The notes beneath the pieces were generated by a model. It made no database searches. It was not told the DNA's origin and saw only the letters and a program-made list of their open reading frames with translations. DNA of 64,000 bases from Microbacterium sp. ProA8 (lineage in GTDB: Bacteria; Actinomycetota; Actinomycetes; Actinomycetales; Microbacteriaceae), in the NCBI RefSeq assembly GCF_039905635.1, contig NZ_CP157000.1:4154001-4218000 (forward strand). Direction: 5' to 3'. Position 1 is the stretch's first letter. Every line of letters begins with the position of its first letter. Positions 1-7,850 of the stretch are shown here, piece after piece. Both the position numbers and the translations under genes were made by a program.

Positions 1-541
1 CGAACCGGCGCAGGTAGGTCCACCCGTCGCCCGCGGCGGGCCCCGCCTCGCCGGTGACGCCGAGCGCGCGCCGCTGCCACGCGTTCAGCACCCGCAGGAC
101 GAGCGTCGGGAATGGCGCCGTCGCCTCGATCCCCACGTCGACGCGGTTGTGCATCGTGTGCACCACCGGAAGCCCGTGACGCCGGGCGAAGCGATGCCCG
201 ATGTACGCGCCCCAGAAGTCCGCCTGCACGTGGACGACATCGACCCGCGGCCGGCCGGTGTCGGCGATGAGGCGCCGGAGCGCGGCATCCAGCCAGCGAT
301 CCGTGCGGCGTCCCGGCCACGTCATCGAGTACTCCCGGTCGAGCGTGATCGGGATGGAGGGAAGGTCGAGGTACGACGGATCGGCCCCCGCCGCCGCCCG
401 CGCCCGCGCGCCGTGCATCCTCGGTGCGACGATCGTGACGGTGTGTCCGGCCTTCTCGAGGAATCGCCGCTGCAGCCGCATCGAGACCTGCGCGCCGCCG
501 AGGGTCTCAGCGTGCTGGTCGCCGAACATCACGACGTGCAC
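1..541 (-). CDS. Glycosyltransferase family 4 protein, C-terminus cut by window edge
   Basis: The minus-strand frame read from a GTG at 541 begins VHVVMFGDQHAETLGGAQVS, the glycine-rich N-terminal loop typical of the GT-B Rossmann fold of GT4 enzymes. It continues through DVVHVQADFWGAYIGHRFA, the usual 'D-V-V-H' stretch before the donor domain. The gene runs off the left end of the window, so the donor-binding C-terminal domain with its EX7E motif is not visible. It starts 5 nt after the stop of the upstream glycosyltransferase (547-1758), so the two are almost certainly co-transcribed and may be translationally coupled. Glycolipid or mannan glycosylation at the cytoplasmic face of the membrane is likely by family, but the sugar and acceptor cannot be read from the sequence. 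A later ATG at 529 is an alternative start. Confidence 0.75.
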   Translation of the reverse strand, partial: MHVVMFGDQHAETLGGAQVSMRLQRRFLEKAGHTVTIVAPRMHGARARAAAGADPSYLDLPSIPITLDREYSMTWPGRRTDRWLDAALRRLIADTGRPRVDVVHVQADFWGAYIGHRFARRHGLPVVHTMHNRVDVGIEATAPFPTLVLRVLNAWQRRALGVTGEAGPAAGDGWTYLRRF

Positions 542-546
542 GGTGG

Positions 547-1758
547 CTACTCGGGCAGCGGTTCGTCGCGGTACAGCGCCTCGAACGTGTCGAGCGTGCG
601 GCGCATGTCGTGCACCTTGACGCCCTCGAGCGAGGCACGCTGCATGCGCTCGCGCTCCTCGGGCGTCTGCGTCAGCACCGTCGTCAGCTTCGCGGCGAGA
701 TCGTCGGCGTCGCCGGGGCGGAAGAGGTAGCCGTTCTCGCCGTCGTGCACGAGGTGCGGAAGCGCGACCGCGTCGGCGGCGACGATCGGCAGGCCGGACG
801 CCATCGCCTCCATCGTCGCGATCGATTGCAGCTCGGCGATCGAGGCGATCACGAACGCGCTCGCGCCGGTCAGGAACGATCGCAGCTCGTCGTCGGTGGT
901 GTGACCGTGGAAGTGGATGCGGTCGCTGATGCCGAGGTCGGAGGCCAGCTGCTCGAGGTTGCGGCGCTGGTCGCCGCTGCCGACGATGTCGAAGCGCACG
1001 TCGAGCGCGGGGTCGAGCTGCGCGATCGCGCGCAGCACGACGTCGATCTGCTTCTCGGTCGTGAGACGGCCCACGAACACGAGGCGGTGGGACTCGCGCG
1101 GCGAGAGGTCGGCCGTGTAGTTCGAGGCGTCGATGCCGCAGCTGACCGGGATGACACCCTGGACGTCGATCGTGCGCTCGAGGAACTCGGCGGCCTTGCG
1201 GGTCGGGGTGGTGACGGCGCGGGTCATCTTGAACGTGCGCTCGGCGTCCTGCCAGGCGAGCTTGACGGCGTAGCGCGTCCACGAGTCGGGGAGGATGGTG
1301 AAGTCGAGCACGTTCTCGGCCATGACGTGATTCGTGGCCACCACGGGGATGCCGCGCTTGCGCGCCTCTCGCGTGAGACCGCGCCCGATCACGATGTGGG
1401 ACTGGCTGTGCACGACGTCGGGCTTCACCTTGTCGAGCACGCGACGGGCGTAGTACTTCGAGCGGAACGGCATGACGAACGTCAGCCAGTCGTGCGGATA
1501 CCAGCGCCACGACGGCAGGCGATGCATCGTCATCGGCTGCCCCTCGATCACCTCGGTGAACGTGCCGTGCTCGCGGTGGGTCCTGCTGGGCGCCATCACG
1601 TGCACCTCGTGGCCCCGGGTCACCAGTCCGGCGGCGAGGCGCTCGGCGAAGCGGGCGGCGCCGTTCACGTGGGGAAGGAAGGTGTCGGCGCCGATGAGGA
1701 TCTTCAGCGGTCGAGCGGTCGCGGCGGGGGTGTCGTCGGGCGTCGCAGGATCGGTCAC
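547..1758 (-). CDS. Glycosyltransferase family 4 (GT-B fold)
   Basis: This 403-residue protein is full length for GT4. The N-terminal acceptor domain starts LKILIGADTFLPHVNGAARF near residue 19. The donor domain starts LVFVGRLTTEKQID near residue 226. The EX7E nucleotide-sugar motif appears as E-LQSIATM-E in the stretch IAELQSIATMEAMASGLPIV. The 'HVNGAA' loop and 'VGRLTTEKQ' resemble actinobacterial alpha-mannosyl or glucosyl transferases acting on glycolipids, but the exact acceptor is not decidable. It is the first gene of a minus-strand pair with the truncated GT4 at 1-541. The start is ATG at 1758, with a short Ala/Thr/Pro-rich leader before the fold. Confidence 0.85.
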   Translation of the reverse strand: MTDPATPDDTPAATARPLKILIGADTFLPHVNGAARFAERLAAGLVTRGHEVHVMAPSRTHREHGTFTEVIEGQPMTMHRLPSWRWYPHDWLTFVMPFRSKYYARRVLDKVKPDVVHSQSHIVIGRGLTREARKRGIPVVATNHVMAENVLDFTILPDSWTRYAVKLAWQDAERTFKMTRAVTTPTRKAAEFLERTIDVQGVIPVSCGIDASNYTADLSPRESHRLVFVGRLTTEKQIDVVLRAIAQLDPALDVRFDIVGSGDQRRNLEQLASDLGISDRIHFHGHTTDDELRSFLTGASAFVIASIAELQSIATMEAMASGLPIVAADAVALPHLVHDGENGYLFRPGDADDLAAKLTTVLTQTPEERERMQRASLEGVKVHDMRRTLDTFEALYRDEPLPE

Positions 1759-1883
1759 GGGATGGGGGCCTGTCTGTGCGGCGGGCGGGCGGCGGGGGGC
1801 GGGTCGCCGCGCGGAACCACTGTACCCGAGGCTTCCCGGGGCCTCTCCAGGAACGCGCCGCGCGGGGCACGTACCCTGGTCGC

Positions 1884-2531
1884 ATGCCCCGTCTGCAGGC
1901 CGACGCCGACCCGAACCTCTGGGTGCCCGTGACCGAGTCGCTCGGCTTCCGCGGGCGCCGTCACCGCAAGGCGGCGATACGGATGCTGCTCAGCCAGGCC
2001 GGCAGCGCCCTCCGCGGTCCCGCGGGCGATGAGTCGCCGACAGGCGCTTCGACGGGCTCGGCGACCACCGGTCCGCGCCCGGGACGCGGCGTCGCCGCCT
2101 GGGCGATGAGCCAGGCCGCACCCTTCCTCATGCGCAAGGCCGCCGGCCGCGTGCTGGTCTGGGTCTGGAAGGCCGACGCCGAGCTGGTCGTCGTCATGGC
2201 GCAGATCCAACAGGCCACGAACGATCTGCGCGCGGCGCGGGCGATGATGCCGATGGAGTACGACGACACCGAGTCGTTCCGCAACCCCTACCTCGGCGTC
2301 GGCGAGAAGCTCGAGCTTTCGCTGCCGCCGGATCCGCGCACCCCGCCGTTCGCGACCTACACCTGGGACACCGGCACGCACTTCGTGACGGTGACGGCGG
2401 TGTGCTCCGACCGGGGACGCTTCGGCACCGTGATCGGCAGCGTCGACGACCTCGCCCGCACGCTGCGGATCGTCGACGACCTGGCCGTCGGCGAGTCGCC
2501 CGAGGTGCTGCGCATCGAGCCGAAGAACTGA
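1884..2531 (+). CDS. Hypothetical actinobacterial protein
   Basis: I do not recognise this 215-residue protein. I place the start at ATG 1884, because the open frame upstream of it is low-complexity Arg/Gly and overlaps the divergent glycosyltransferase promoter region. Residues 1-40 are basic. Residues 45-70 are a low-complexity Gly/Ser/Thr/Pro linker. Residues 70-125 (AAWAMSQAAPFLMRKAAGRVLVWVWKADAELVVVMAQ) look helical and amphipathic. The C-terminal half is a beta-rich domain ending in DDLAVGESPEVLRIEPKN. There is no signal peptide and no clear membrane span. It lies 14 nt upstream of the LLM-class oxidoreductase, on the same strand, so it probably shares a transcript with it. Confidence 0.6.
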   Translation: MPRLQADADPNLWVPVTESLGFRGRRHRKAAIRMLLSQAGSALRGPAGDESPTGASTGSATTGPRPGRGVAAWAMSQAAPFLMRKAAGRVLVWVWKADAELVVVMAQIQQATNDLRAARAMMPMEYDDTESFRNPYLGVGEKLELSLPPDPRTPPFATYTWDTGTHFVTVTAVCSDRGRFGTVIGSVDDLARTLRIVDDLAVGESPEVLRIEPKN

Positions 2532-2545
2532 GGGAGTTCCGCGAC

Positions 2546-3382
2546 GTGACCGAGCTCCGGCATCCTGCCGCTCATCGACCGCTCCGGATCGGCGTGCAGC
2601 TGGCGCCGCAGCACTCCTCCTACACCTCGTACCGCGACGCGGTGCTGCGCGCGGAGGATCTCGGCGTCGACGCGGTCTTCAACTGGGACCACTTCCTCCC
2701 GCTCACCGAGCCGATGGACGCCGAGCACTTCGAGGCGTGGACGGTGCTCGCCGCCATGGCCGAGCAGACGGAGCGCGTCGAGTTCGGCCCCCTCGTCAAC
2801 TGCAGCTCGTACCGCAACCCCGACCTGCAGGCCGACATGGCCCGCACGGTGGACCACATCAGCGCCCGCGCCACCGGCACCGGCCGGCTCGTCTTCGGCA
2901 CGGGCTCGGGCTGGGCGCAGCCCGACTACGACGCGTACAGCTACGAGTTCGGCACCGTCGGCTCGCGCCTCGACGCGCTCGCCGACGATCTGCCGCGCAT
3001 CCGCTCGCGCTGGGAGCGGCTCAACCCCGCACCCACCCGGCGGATCCCGATCCTGATCGGCGGGCAGGGCGAGCGCAAGACGCTGCGGATGGTCGCGCAG
3101 CACGCCGACATCTGGCACACCTTCACGGCGCTCGACGACATGCCGCGCAAGATCGGCGTGCTCCACGAGTGGTGCGCTCGGGAGGGCCGCGACCCCGCCG
3201 AGATCGAGTTGTCGACCGGCTACACGATCCGCGGCTTCGGCCCGCTTCTCGAGACGGATGCCGCTCCCCGCCTGTACGAGCTGGGCTTCCGCCTCCTCAT
3301 CCCGGCGATCGACGGGCCCGACTACGACCTCTCGCCTCTTGTGCCCCTGCTGGAGTGGCGCGACCGGATCAACGGCGCCTGA
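2546..3382 (+). CDS. LLM-class F420-dependent oxidoreductase
   Basis: The product is 278 residues, a luciferase-like TIM-barrel protein. Visible hallmarks are RIGVQLAPQHSSYTSYRDAVLRAEDLGVDAVFNWDHFLP at the first strand and helix, the 'DHF' metal/cofactor-region triad, the mid-barrel VFGTGSGWAQPDY, and IPILIGGQGERKTLRMVAQHADIWH, the phosphate-binding strand of F420/FMN-dependent members. The GTG start at 2546 is preceded by GGGAG at 2532-2536. In this family the cofactor is usually reduced F420 in actinobacteria, but FMN cannot be excluded. The substrate is unknown. The previous hypothetical gene ends 14 nt upstream. Confidence 0.8.
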   Translation: MTELRHPAAHRPLRIGVQLAPQHSSYTSYRDAVLRAEDLGVDAVFNWDHFLPLTEPMDAEHFEAWTVLAAMAEQTERVEFGPLVNCSSYRNPDLQADMARTVDHISARATGTGRLVFGTGSGWAQPDYDAYSYEFGTVGSRLDALADDLPRIRSRWERLNPAPTRRIPILIGGQGERKTLRMVAQHADIWHTFTALDDMPRKIGVLHEWCAREGRDPAEIELSTGYTIRGFGPLLETDAAPRLYELGFRLLIPAIDGPDYDLSPLVPLLEWRDRINGA

Positions 3383-3442
3383 GCGCGGCGGGCCGGTACC
3401 GTAGCGACGTCCGCCGTCGCTCGATCCCCCAGGAGGCAGCCC

Positions 3443-4114
3443 ATGGGCGCCGTCATCGGAGACATCCTCACGCTCGCCCTCGGTGTCGCGATCAGCCCGA
3501 TCCCGATCATCGCGGCCATCCTGATGCTGCTGTCGCCCAAGGCACGGGTGACCGGAACCGGATTCCTCGTCGGCTGGGTGCTGGGAATCGTCGTCGCCGT
3601 CACGGTCTTCACGCTGCTCTCGTCGATCCTGCCGGGCGAGGAGGAGGACGCCTCGCAGCCGATCAAGGGCGTCATCCAGCTCGTGCTGGGCGCACTGCTG
3701 CTCCTGCTCGCCGTGCGCCAGTGGCGCGGCCGGCCGAAGGCGGGAGAAGAGCCGGCGATGCCCAAGTGGATGCAGGCGATCGACACCATCACCTTCCCGA
3801 AGGCCCTGGGCCTCGGCTTCCTGCTGGCGGCGGTCAACCCGAAGAACCTGCTGCTGGCGGCGAGCGCCGGCGTGACGATCGGCGCCGCCGGCCTCGACGC
3901 CGGGTCGATCGTGGTCGTGATCGCGGTGTTCACGCTGATCGCGGCATCCACCGTCCTCGTTCCCGTCGTCGGATATCTGCTCGCGGCCGACAAGCTGCGC
4001 GGTCCGCTCGACGCGCTGCGCGGCTGGCTCGCGAAGGAGAACGCGGTCATCATGGCGGTGCTGCTGCTGGTCATCGGGGTCGCGATCATCGGCAAGGGCA
4101 TCGGCAGCTTCTGA
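3443..4114 (+). CDS. GAP-family (Sap-like) integral membrane protein
   Basis: This 223-residue hydrophobic protein has about six membrane spans. The first segment is IGDILTLALGVAISPIPIIAAILMLL, where the 'SPIPIIA' motif is characteristic of the GAP/Sap family (named for a mycobacterial glycolipid-addressing protein). The repeat-like second half contains ALGLGFLLAAVNPKNLLLAASAGVTI, with the conserved NPKN. Members are thought to move lipids or small molecules, but mechanism and substrate are unknown. The start at ATG 3443 follows AGGAGGCAGCCC, a strong ribosome-binding site. The next gene (FGE) begins 47 nt downstream on the same strand. Confidence 0.8.
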   Translation: MGAVIGDILTLALGVAISPIPIIAAILMLLSPKARVTGTGFLVGWVLGIVVAVTVFTLLSSILPGEEEDASQPIKGVIQLVLGALLLLLAVRQWRGRPKAGEEPAMPKWMQAIDTITFPKALGLGFLLAAVNPKNLLLAASAGVTIGAAGLDAGSIVVVIAVFTLIAASTVLVPVVGYLLAADKLRGPLDALRGWLAKENAVIMAVLLLVIGVAIIGKGIGSF

Positions 4115-4161
4115 CCCCGCGCGCGGGCCGTCCGGCCGCGCCGGCCGGTTACGGTGGAGCG

Positions 4162-5076
4162 GTGACTGCGGCGATCCACGACCAGGTGCTCCTCGACGGC
4201 GGCGTGTTCCGCATGGGATCGGACGAGTTCTACCCCGACGAGCGCCCGGTGCACGAGCGGGAGGTCCCGCCGTTCCGCATCGACCGGCACGCGGTGACCA
4301 ACGCGCAGTACGCGGCGTTCGTCGACGACACCGGTTACGTCACCGTCGCCGAGCGCGAGCTGGACCCGGCAGCTTTTCCCGGTGCCGACCCCGCCGACCT
4401 CGTCCCCGGATCCATGGTCTTCACGCCCACGCCGGGCCCGGTCGACCTGCAGAACTGGCGCGGCTGGTGGCGCTGGCAGCCCGGTGCCTACTGGCGGCGG
4501 CCGTTCGGACCGGATTCGTCCGTCGACGAGCGGATGCGGCATCCCGTCGTCCACATCGCCTTCCAGGACGCTACGGCCTATGCCGAATGGGCGGGCCTGC
4601 GCCTGCCGACCGAGGCGGAGCACGAGTACGCCGCCCGCGGCGGGCTCGACGGCCGGCGGTTCGCGTGGGGCGACGAGGCGTACCCCGGCGGGGTGGCGCA
4701 GGCGAACTCGTGGCTCGGGCGCTTCCCCTACGACAACCAGGGCGTCGGCGATGCGGCCCCCGTCGGCTCGTACCCGGCCAACGGCTACGGCCTCTACGAC
4801 ATGACCGGCAACGTGTGGGAGTGGACCACCGACTACTACACCCCGCGACACCTCCGCCTGTCGGACAAGCCCGTCGACGCCGGCAAGCGCGCGAACCTGC
4901 TCGCCGCCGCGAGCGCGCAGGAAGGGTTCCCTGCCATCCCGCGCCGAGTGCTCAAGGGCGGCTCTCACCTGTGCTCGCCGGACTACTGCCTGCGCTTCCG
5001 CCCGGCCGCCCGGTCGCCCCAGGCCGAGGACACGGGCATGTCGCACATCGGCTTCCGCTGCGCCGCCGACGCCTGA
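4162..5076 (+). CDS. Formylglycine-generating enzyme (sulfatase activator, FGE/SUMF1 type)
   Basis: This 304-residue protein covers the whole FGE-sulfatase domain. It begins MVxxPGGxFxMGS-like (LLDGGVFRMGSDEFYPDERPVHEREV) and has RLPTEAEHEYAARGG, MTGNVWEWTTD and a C-terminal KGGSHLCSPDYCLRF...ARS...GFRCA. The two cysteines of the copper-binding active site are C271 and C276 (codons 4972 and 4987), with the same spacing as in characterised aerobic FGEs. Paralogues such as EgtB or PvdO lack this pair, so real FGE activity is well supported. It oxidises the cysteine of CxPxR motifs in sulfatases to formylglycine using O2. There is no signal peptide, so it acts in the cytosol. Two sulfatase genes follow within 3 kb and two more lie further on. 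Start is GTG 4162. Confidence 0.9.
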   Translation: MTAAIHDQVLLDGGVFRMGSDEFYPDERPVHEREVPPFRIDRHAVTNAQYAAFVDDTGYVTVAERELDPAAFPGADPADLVPGSMVFTPTPGPVDLQNWRGWWRWQPGAYWRRPFGPDSSVDERMRHPVVHIAFQDATAYAEWAGLRLPTEAEHEYAARGGLDGRRFAWGDEAYPGGVAQANSWLGRFPYDNQGVGDAAPVGSYPANGYGLYDMTGNVWEWTTDYYTPRHLRLSDKPVDAGKRANLLAAASAQEGFPAIPRRVLKGGSHLCSPDYCLRFRPAARSPQAEDTGMSHIGFRCAADA

Positions 5077-5133
5077 CCCGGAGCTACGCGCTCGCTGTCG
5101 AGGAGCGTCGGATCGTCCGCGACCGAGGATCTC

Positions 5134-5172
5134 GGTCGTTGAGCGAGCGAGGAACGAGCGAGACGAAACGCG
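5134..5172. repeat. REP-like half element (GGTCGTTGAGCGAGCGAGG...GAGACGAAACGCG)
   Basis: This single-arm copy of the repeat family also occurs at 55422-55504, 56291-56370, 57287-57367 and 60684-60805. It contains GGTCGTTGAGCGAGC at the left and GAGACGAAACGC at the right, and ends exactly at the stop codon of the minus-strand HAD gene (5173-5175). It lies in the convergent gap between the FGE gene and the HAD gene, where it may also help terminate transcription. Confidence 0.8.
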
Positions 5173-6105
5173 TCACGCGTTCGGGAAGACCTGCGACCAG
5201 TCGTCGCGGACGCTCACGACGGTGAAGTCGTGGACGGATGCCTCCGCCAGCGCCTGCTCGGCACCCTTGTCGTAGGGCGCGTCCCCTCGGCCGGTGTCGT
5301 CGTCGTGGTGGATCAGCAGGCTGAGGCTGCGCGCAGTCCCCTGCGCGAACCGCAGCATCGGGATGTCGCCGTTCGAGTTGCCGCCGGCGAGGATCGGCCG
5401 CCGGCCGACGCGCATCCAGATGCGCACCGGCTTCTCGGGACCGTCGTCGAAGAAGTCGAGCTTGGGGACGTAGCGCACCACGTTCGCGTCCGCGTCGTAG
5501 GTGAGCCCCATGCCGGTGCCGACCACGCGCTCCGCCGGGATGCCGTAGTACGCCTCGGTCATCGGACGCATGAAGTCCCGTTCGCCGCCCGAGACGATGT
5601 ACGTCGTGAAGCCGTTGGCCTCGAGCAGGCGGATGAGCTCGACCATCGGCTGATAGACCACCTGCGCGTAGGGGGCGCCGAGGGTGAGGTGACGGGCATC
5701 GCGGTAGAAGTCGCTGACGGATGCCGCGTACTCGTCGACGCTCGTGCCACCGGACGTCGCCGCGACCGCGGCGATGAGCAGCCCGAGATCCGCGTCGTCG
5801 CCGGCGTAGTGCTTGTCGATCGCCGCCCCGAGCCACGCCAGGTCGCCGGTGACCGCTGCCTGGTACGGCTGGCGCTCGGCGAGCGACGGGTCCGCTTCGG
5901 CCGCGGCCTTCCACTGCTGCAGCAGGTAGGCGAGCTGCGTGGGCATCGGCTTCTCGGTCCAGAGCGTCCCGTCGTTGTCGAACACGGCGACGCGGGCGTC
6001 CGGGGCGACGAAGTCGGGGCCGCCCTCCTCGGTGACGGCGGCGATGAACTCGAGGATCGCGGTGCGGGTGGCGGTGTCGCGCCACGACGGCAGCAGGTCG
6101 GTCAT
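5173..6105 (-). CDS. HAD-superfamily hydrolase (phosphoserine-phosphatase-like)
   Basis: This 310-residue protein carries motif I as VAVFDNDGTLW, with nucleophile D43 and acid D45. Motif II is YIVSGGERDFMRP (Ser). The C-terminal ILAGGNSNGDIPML carries the motif IV acid. The start at ATG 6105 is preferred over a longer upstream frame because the extra residues would cross the divergent promoter of the sulfatase at 6189. A central insertion of about 120 residues forms the cap. The substrate is probably a phosphomonoester, but which one is unknown. A convergent REP half element abuts its stop codon. Confidence 0.8.
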   Translation of the reverse strand: MTDLLPSWRDTATRTAILEFIAAVTEEGGPDFVAPDARVAVFDNDGTLWTEKPMPTQLAYLLQQWKAAAEADPSLAERQPYQAAVTGDLAWLGAAIDKHYAGDDADLGLLIAAVAATSGGTSVDEYAASVSDFYRDARHLTLGAPYAQVVYQPMVELIRLLEANGFTTYIVSGGERDFMRPMTEAYYGIPAERVVGTGMGLTYDADANVVRYVPKLDFFDDGPEKPVRIWMRVGRRPILAGGNSNGDIPMLRFAQGTARSLSLLIHHDDDTGRGDAPYDKGAEQALAEASVHDFTVVSVRDDWSQVFPNA

Positions 6106-6188
6106 GAACGCGACTCTAGCCGCGGGGCGCCGGCGGATGTTTGGATGCAAGAGGACATCTGGATCCCCGCCGCACGACAGGAGCACTC

Positions 6189-7691
6189 ATGCCCGGCAAG
6201 CCCAACATCCTCATCATCTGGGGCGATGACATCGGAATCTCCAATCTCAGCGCCTACTCCGACGGACTGATGGGTTACCGCACACCGAACATCGACCGGG
6301 TCGCGCACGAGGGGGTCAAATTCACCGACTACTACGGCGAGCAGAGCTGCACGGCGGGCCGCGCGGCCTTCATCACCGGCCAGAACCCGTACCGCACGGG
6401 CCTGACCAAGGTGGGGATGCCCGGAGCGACGCTCGGTCTGCAGGCGGAGGACCCGACGATCGCCGACGCCCTCAAGCACCACGGCTACGCCACCGGCCAG
6501 TTCGGCAAGAACCATCTCGGCGACCGCGACGAGCACCTTCCGACCGCGCACGGCTTCGACGAGTTCTTCGGCAACCTGTACCACCTCAACGCCGAGGAGG
6601 AGCCGGAGCACCCCGACTACCCCACCGACGAGGAGTTCCCGGGGTTCAGCGAGCGGTTCCGGCCGCGTGGCGTCATCCACTCATGGGCCGAGGCCGACGG
6701 AACCCAGCGCATCGAGGACACCGGCCCGCTGACGAAGAAGCGCATGGAGACCGTGGACGAGGAGTTCCGCGACGCCGCGTCCGACTTCATCCGCCGTCAG
6801 GCCGAGGACGACACCCCCTTCTTCGTCTGGTTCAACTCCACGCACATGCACTTCCGCACGCACACCAAGCCGGAGAGCAAGGGCCGCTCCGGGCGCTGGC
6901 AGTCGGAGTATCACGACACGATGCTCGATCACGACGAGGTCGTCGGCAGCCTCCTCGACCTGCTGGACGAGCTGGGCCTCGCCGAGGACACCATCGTCAT
7001 GTACTCCACCGACAACGGGCCCCACATGAACAGCTGGCCCGACGCCGGCATGACGCCGTTCCGCAACGAGAAGAACTCGAACTGGGAGGGTGCCTACCGC
7101 GTCCCGGCGATGGTGCGCTGGCCGGGCCGCATCCCGGCGGGGACCACCCTCAACGGCATCGTCAGCCACAACGACTGGTTCGTGACGCTGCTCGCTGCGG
7201 TCGGCGACGACGACATCGCCGAGCGACTGAAGGCGGGCACCGAGCTGCACGGCACCGAGTTCAAGGTCCACCTGGATGGGCACAACCAGCTGGACTACAT
7301 CACGGGCGAGGCCGACCACAGCCCCCGGCGGCACTTCTTCTATGTCTCCGACGACGGCGATCTCACGGCGCTGCGCTTCGAGAACTGGAAGCTCGTCTTC
7401 CTCGAGCAGCGCGCCGCGGGGACTCTGCTGGTGTGGCAGGAGCCGTACACCGAGCTGCGCTTCCCGAAGCTGTTCAACCTGCGCACCGACCCGTACGAAC
7501 GCGCCGACATCACCTCGAACACGTACTGGGACTGGGTGCTCGCACGCGTCTTCCTCATGATCCCCGCGCAGGCGTACGTCGCCCGGATGCTGCAGACGCT
7601 CGCCGAGTTCCCGCAGCGCCAGGAGTCGGCGTCGTTCACGATCGACCAGGTGCTCGAGAAGCTCGAGAACGCGACGGCGGGGGCCTCGTAG
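6189..7691 (+). CDS. Sulfatase with CTAGR active-site motif
   Basis: This 500-residue alkaline-phosphatase-fold sulfatase starts MPGKPNILIIWGDDIG, which contains the metal-binding DD. The site of formylglycine formation is C54 in SCTAGRAAFITGQ, a C-x-A-x-R version of the canonical CxPxR. Alanine in place of proline is a known tolerated variant. Other signatures are GQFGKNHLGD, VMYSTDNGPHMNSWPDAG (metal-binding DN) and FRNEKNSNWEGAYRVPAMVRWPG. There is no signal peptide. AGGAG lies six nt upstream of ATG 6189. It is divergent from the HAD gene and followed by a perfect 32-nt palindromic terminator. The substrate is not decidable; organic sulfate ester hydrolysis is inferred. Confidence 0.85.
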   Translation: MPGKPNILIIWGDDIGISNLSAYSDGLMGYRTPNIDRVAHEGVKFTDYYGEQSCTAGRAAFITGQNPYRTGLTKVGMPGATLGLQAEDPTIADALKHHGYATGQFGKNHLGDRDEHLPTAHGFDEFFGNLYHLNAEEEPEHPDYPTDEEFPGFSERFRPRGVIHSWAEADGTQRIEDTGPLTKKRMETVDEEFRDAASDFIRRQAEDDTPFFVWFNSTHMHFRTHTKPESKGRSGRWQSEYHDTMLDHDEVVGSLLDLLDELGLAEDTIVMYSTDNGPHMNSWPDAGMTPFRNEKNSNWEGAYRVPAMVRWPGRIPAGTTLNGIVSHNDWFVTLLAAVGDDDIAERLKAGTELHGTEFKVHLDGHNQLDYITGEADHSPRRHFFYVSDDGDLTALRFENWKLVFLEQRAAGTLLVWQEPYTELRFPKLFNLRTDPYERADITSNTYWDWVLARVFLMIPAQAYVARMLQTLAEFPQRQESASFTIDQVLEKLENATAGAS

Positions 7692-7710
7692 CCCAGACGC
7701 GCCGGATAGA

Positions 7711-7742
7711 CGGTGGACGGATGCCGCGGCATCCGTCCACCG
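7711..7742 (+). terminator. Palindromic terminator with GGATGCCGCGGCATCC core
   Basis: Positions 7711-7742 form a perfect 32-nt palindrome centred on GCCGCGGC, 20 nt after the sulfatase stop at 7691. There is no long T-tract, which is common in high-GC actinobacteria. The same core recurs at 24921-24952. Confidence 0.7.
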
Positions 7743-7850
7743 GTGTGCGGTGGTGGCAGCGCCGGACCTTTTCCGCAGACCGGGACGACGAATAGGGTTT
7801 GGAGCAAGGGGACCCACGGGTCCCTCGCTCATGTGACTGAAGGAGAAGCT

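Noticed and set aside
6348..6362. CTAGR sulfatase as a dead enzyme
   Set aside because: CxAxR is an accepted variant of the sulfatase motif, and the metal-binding residues are intact.
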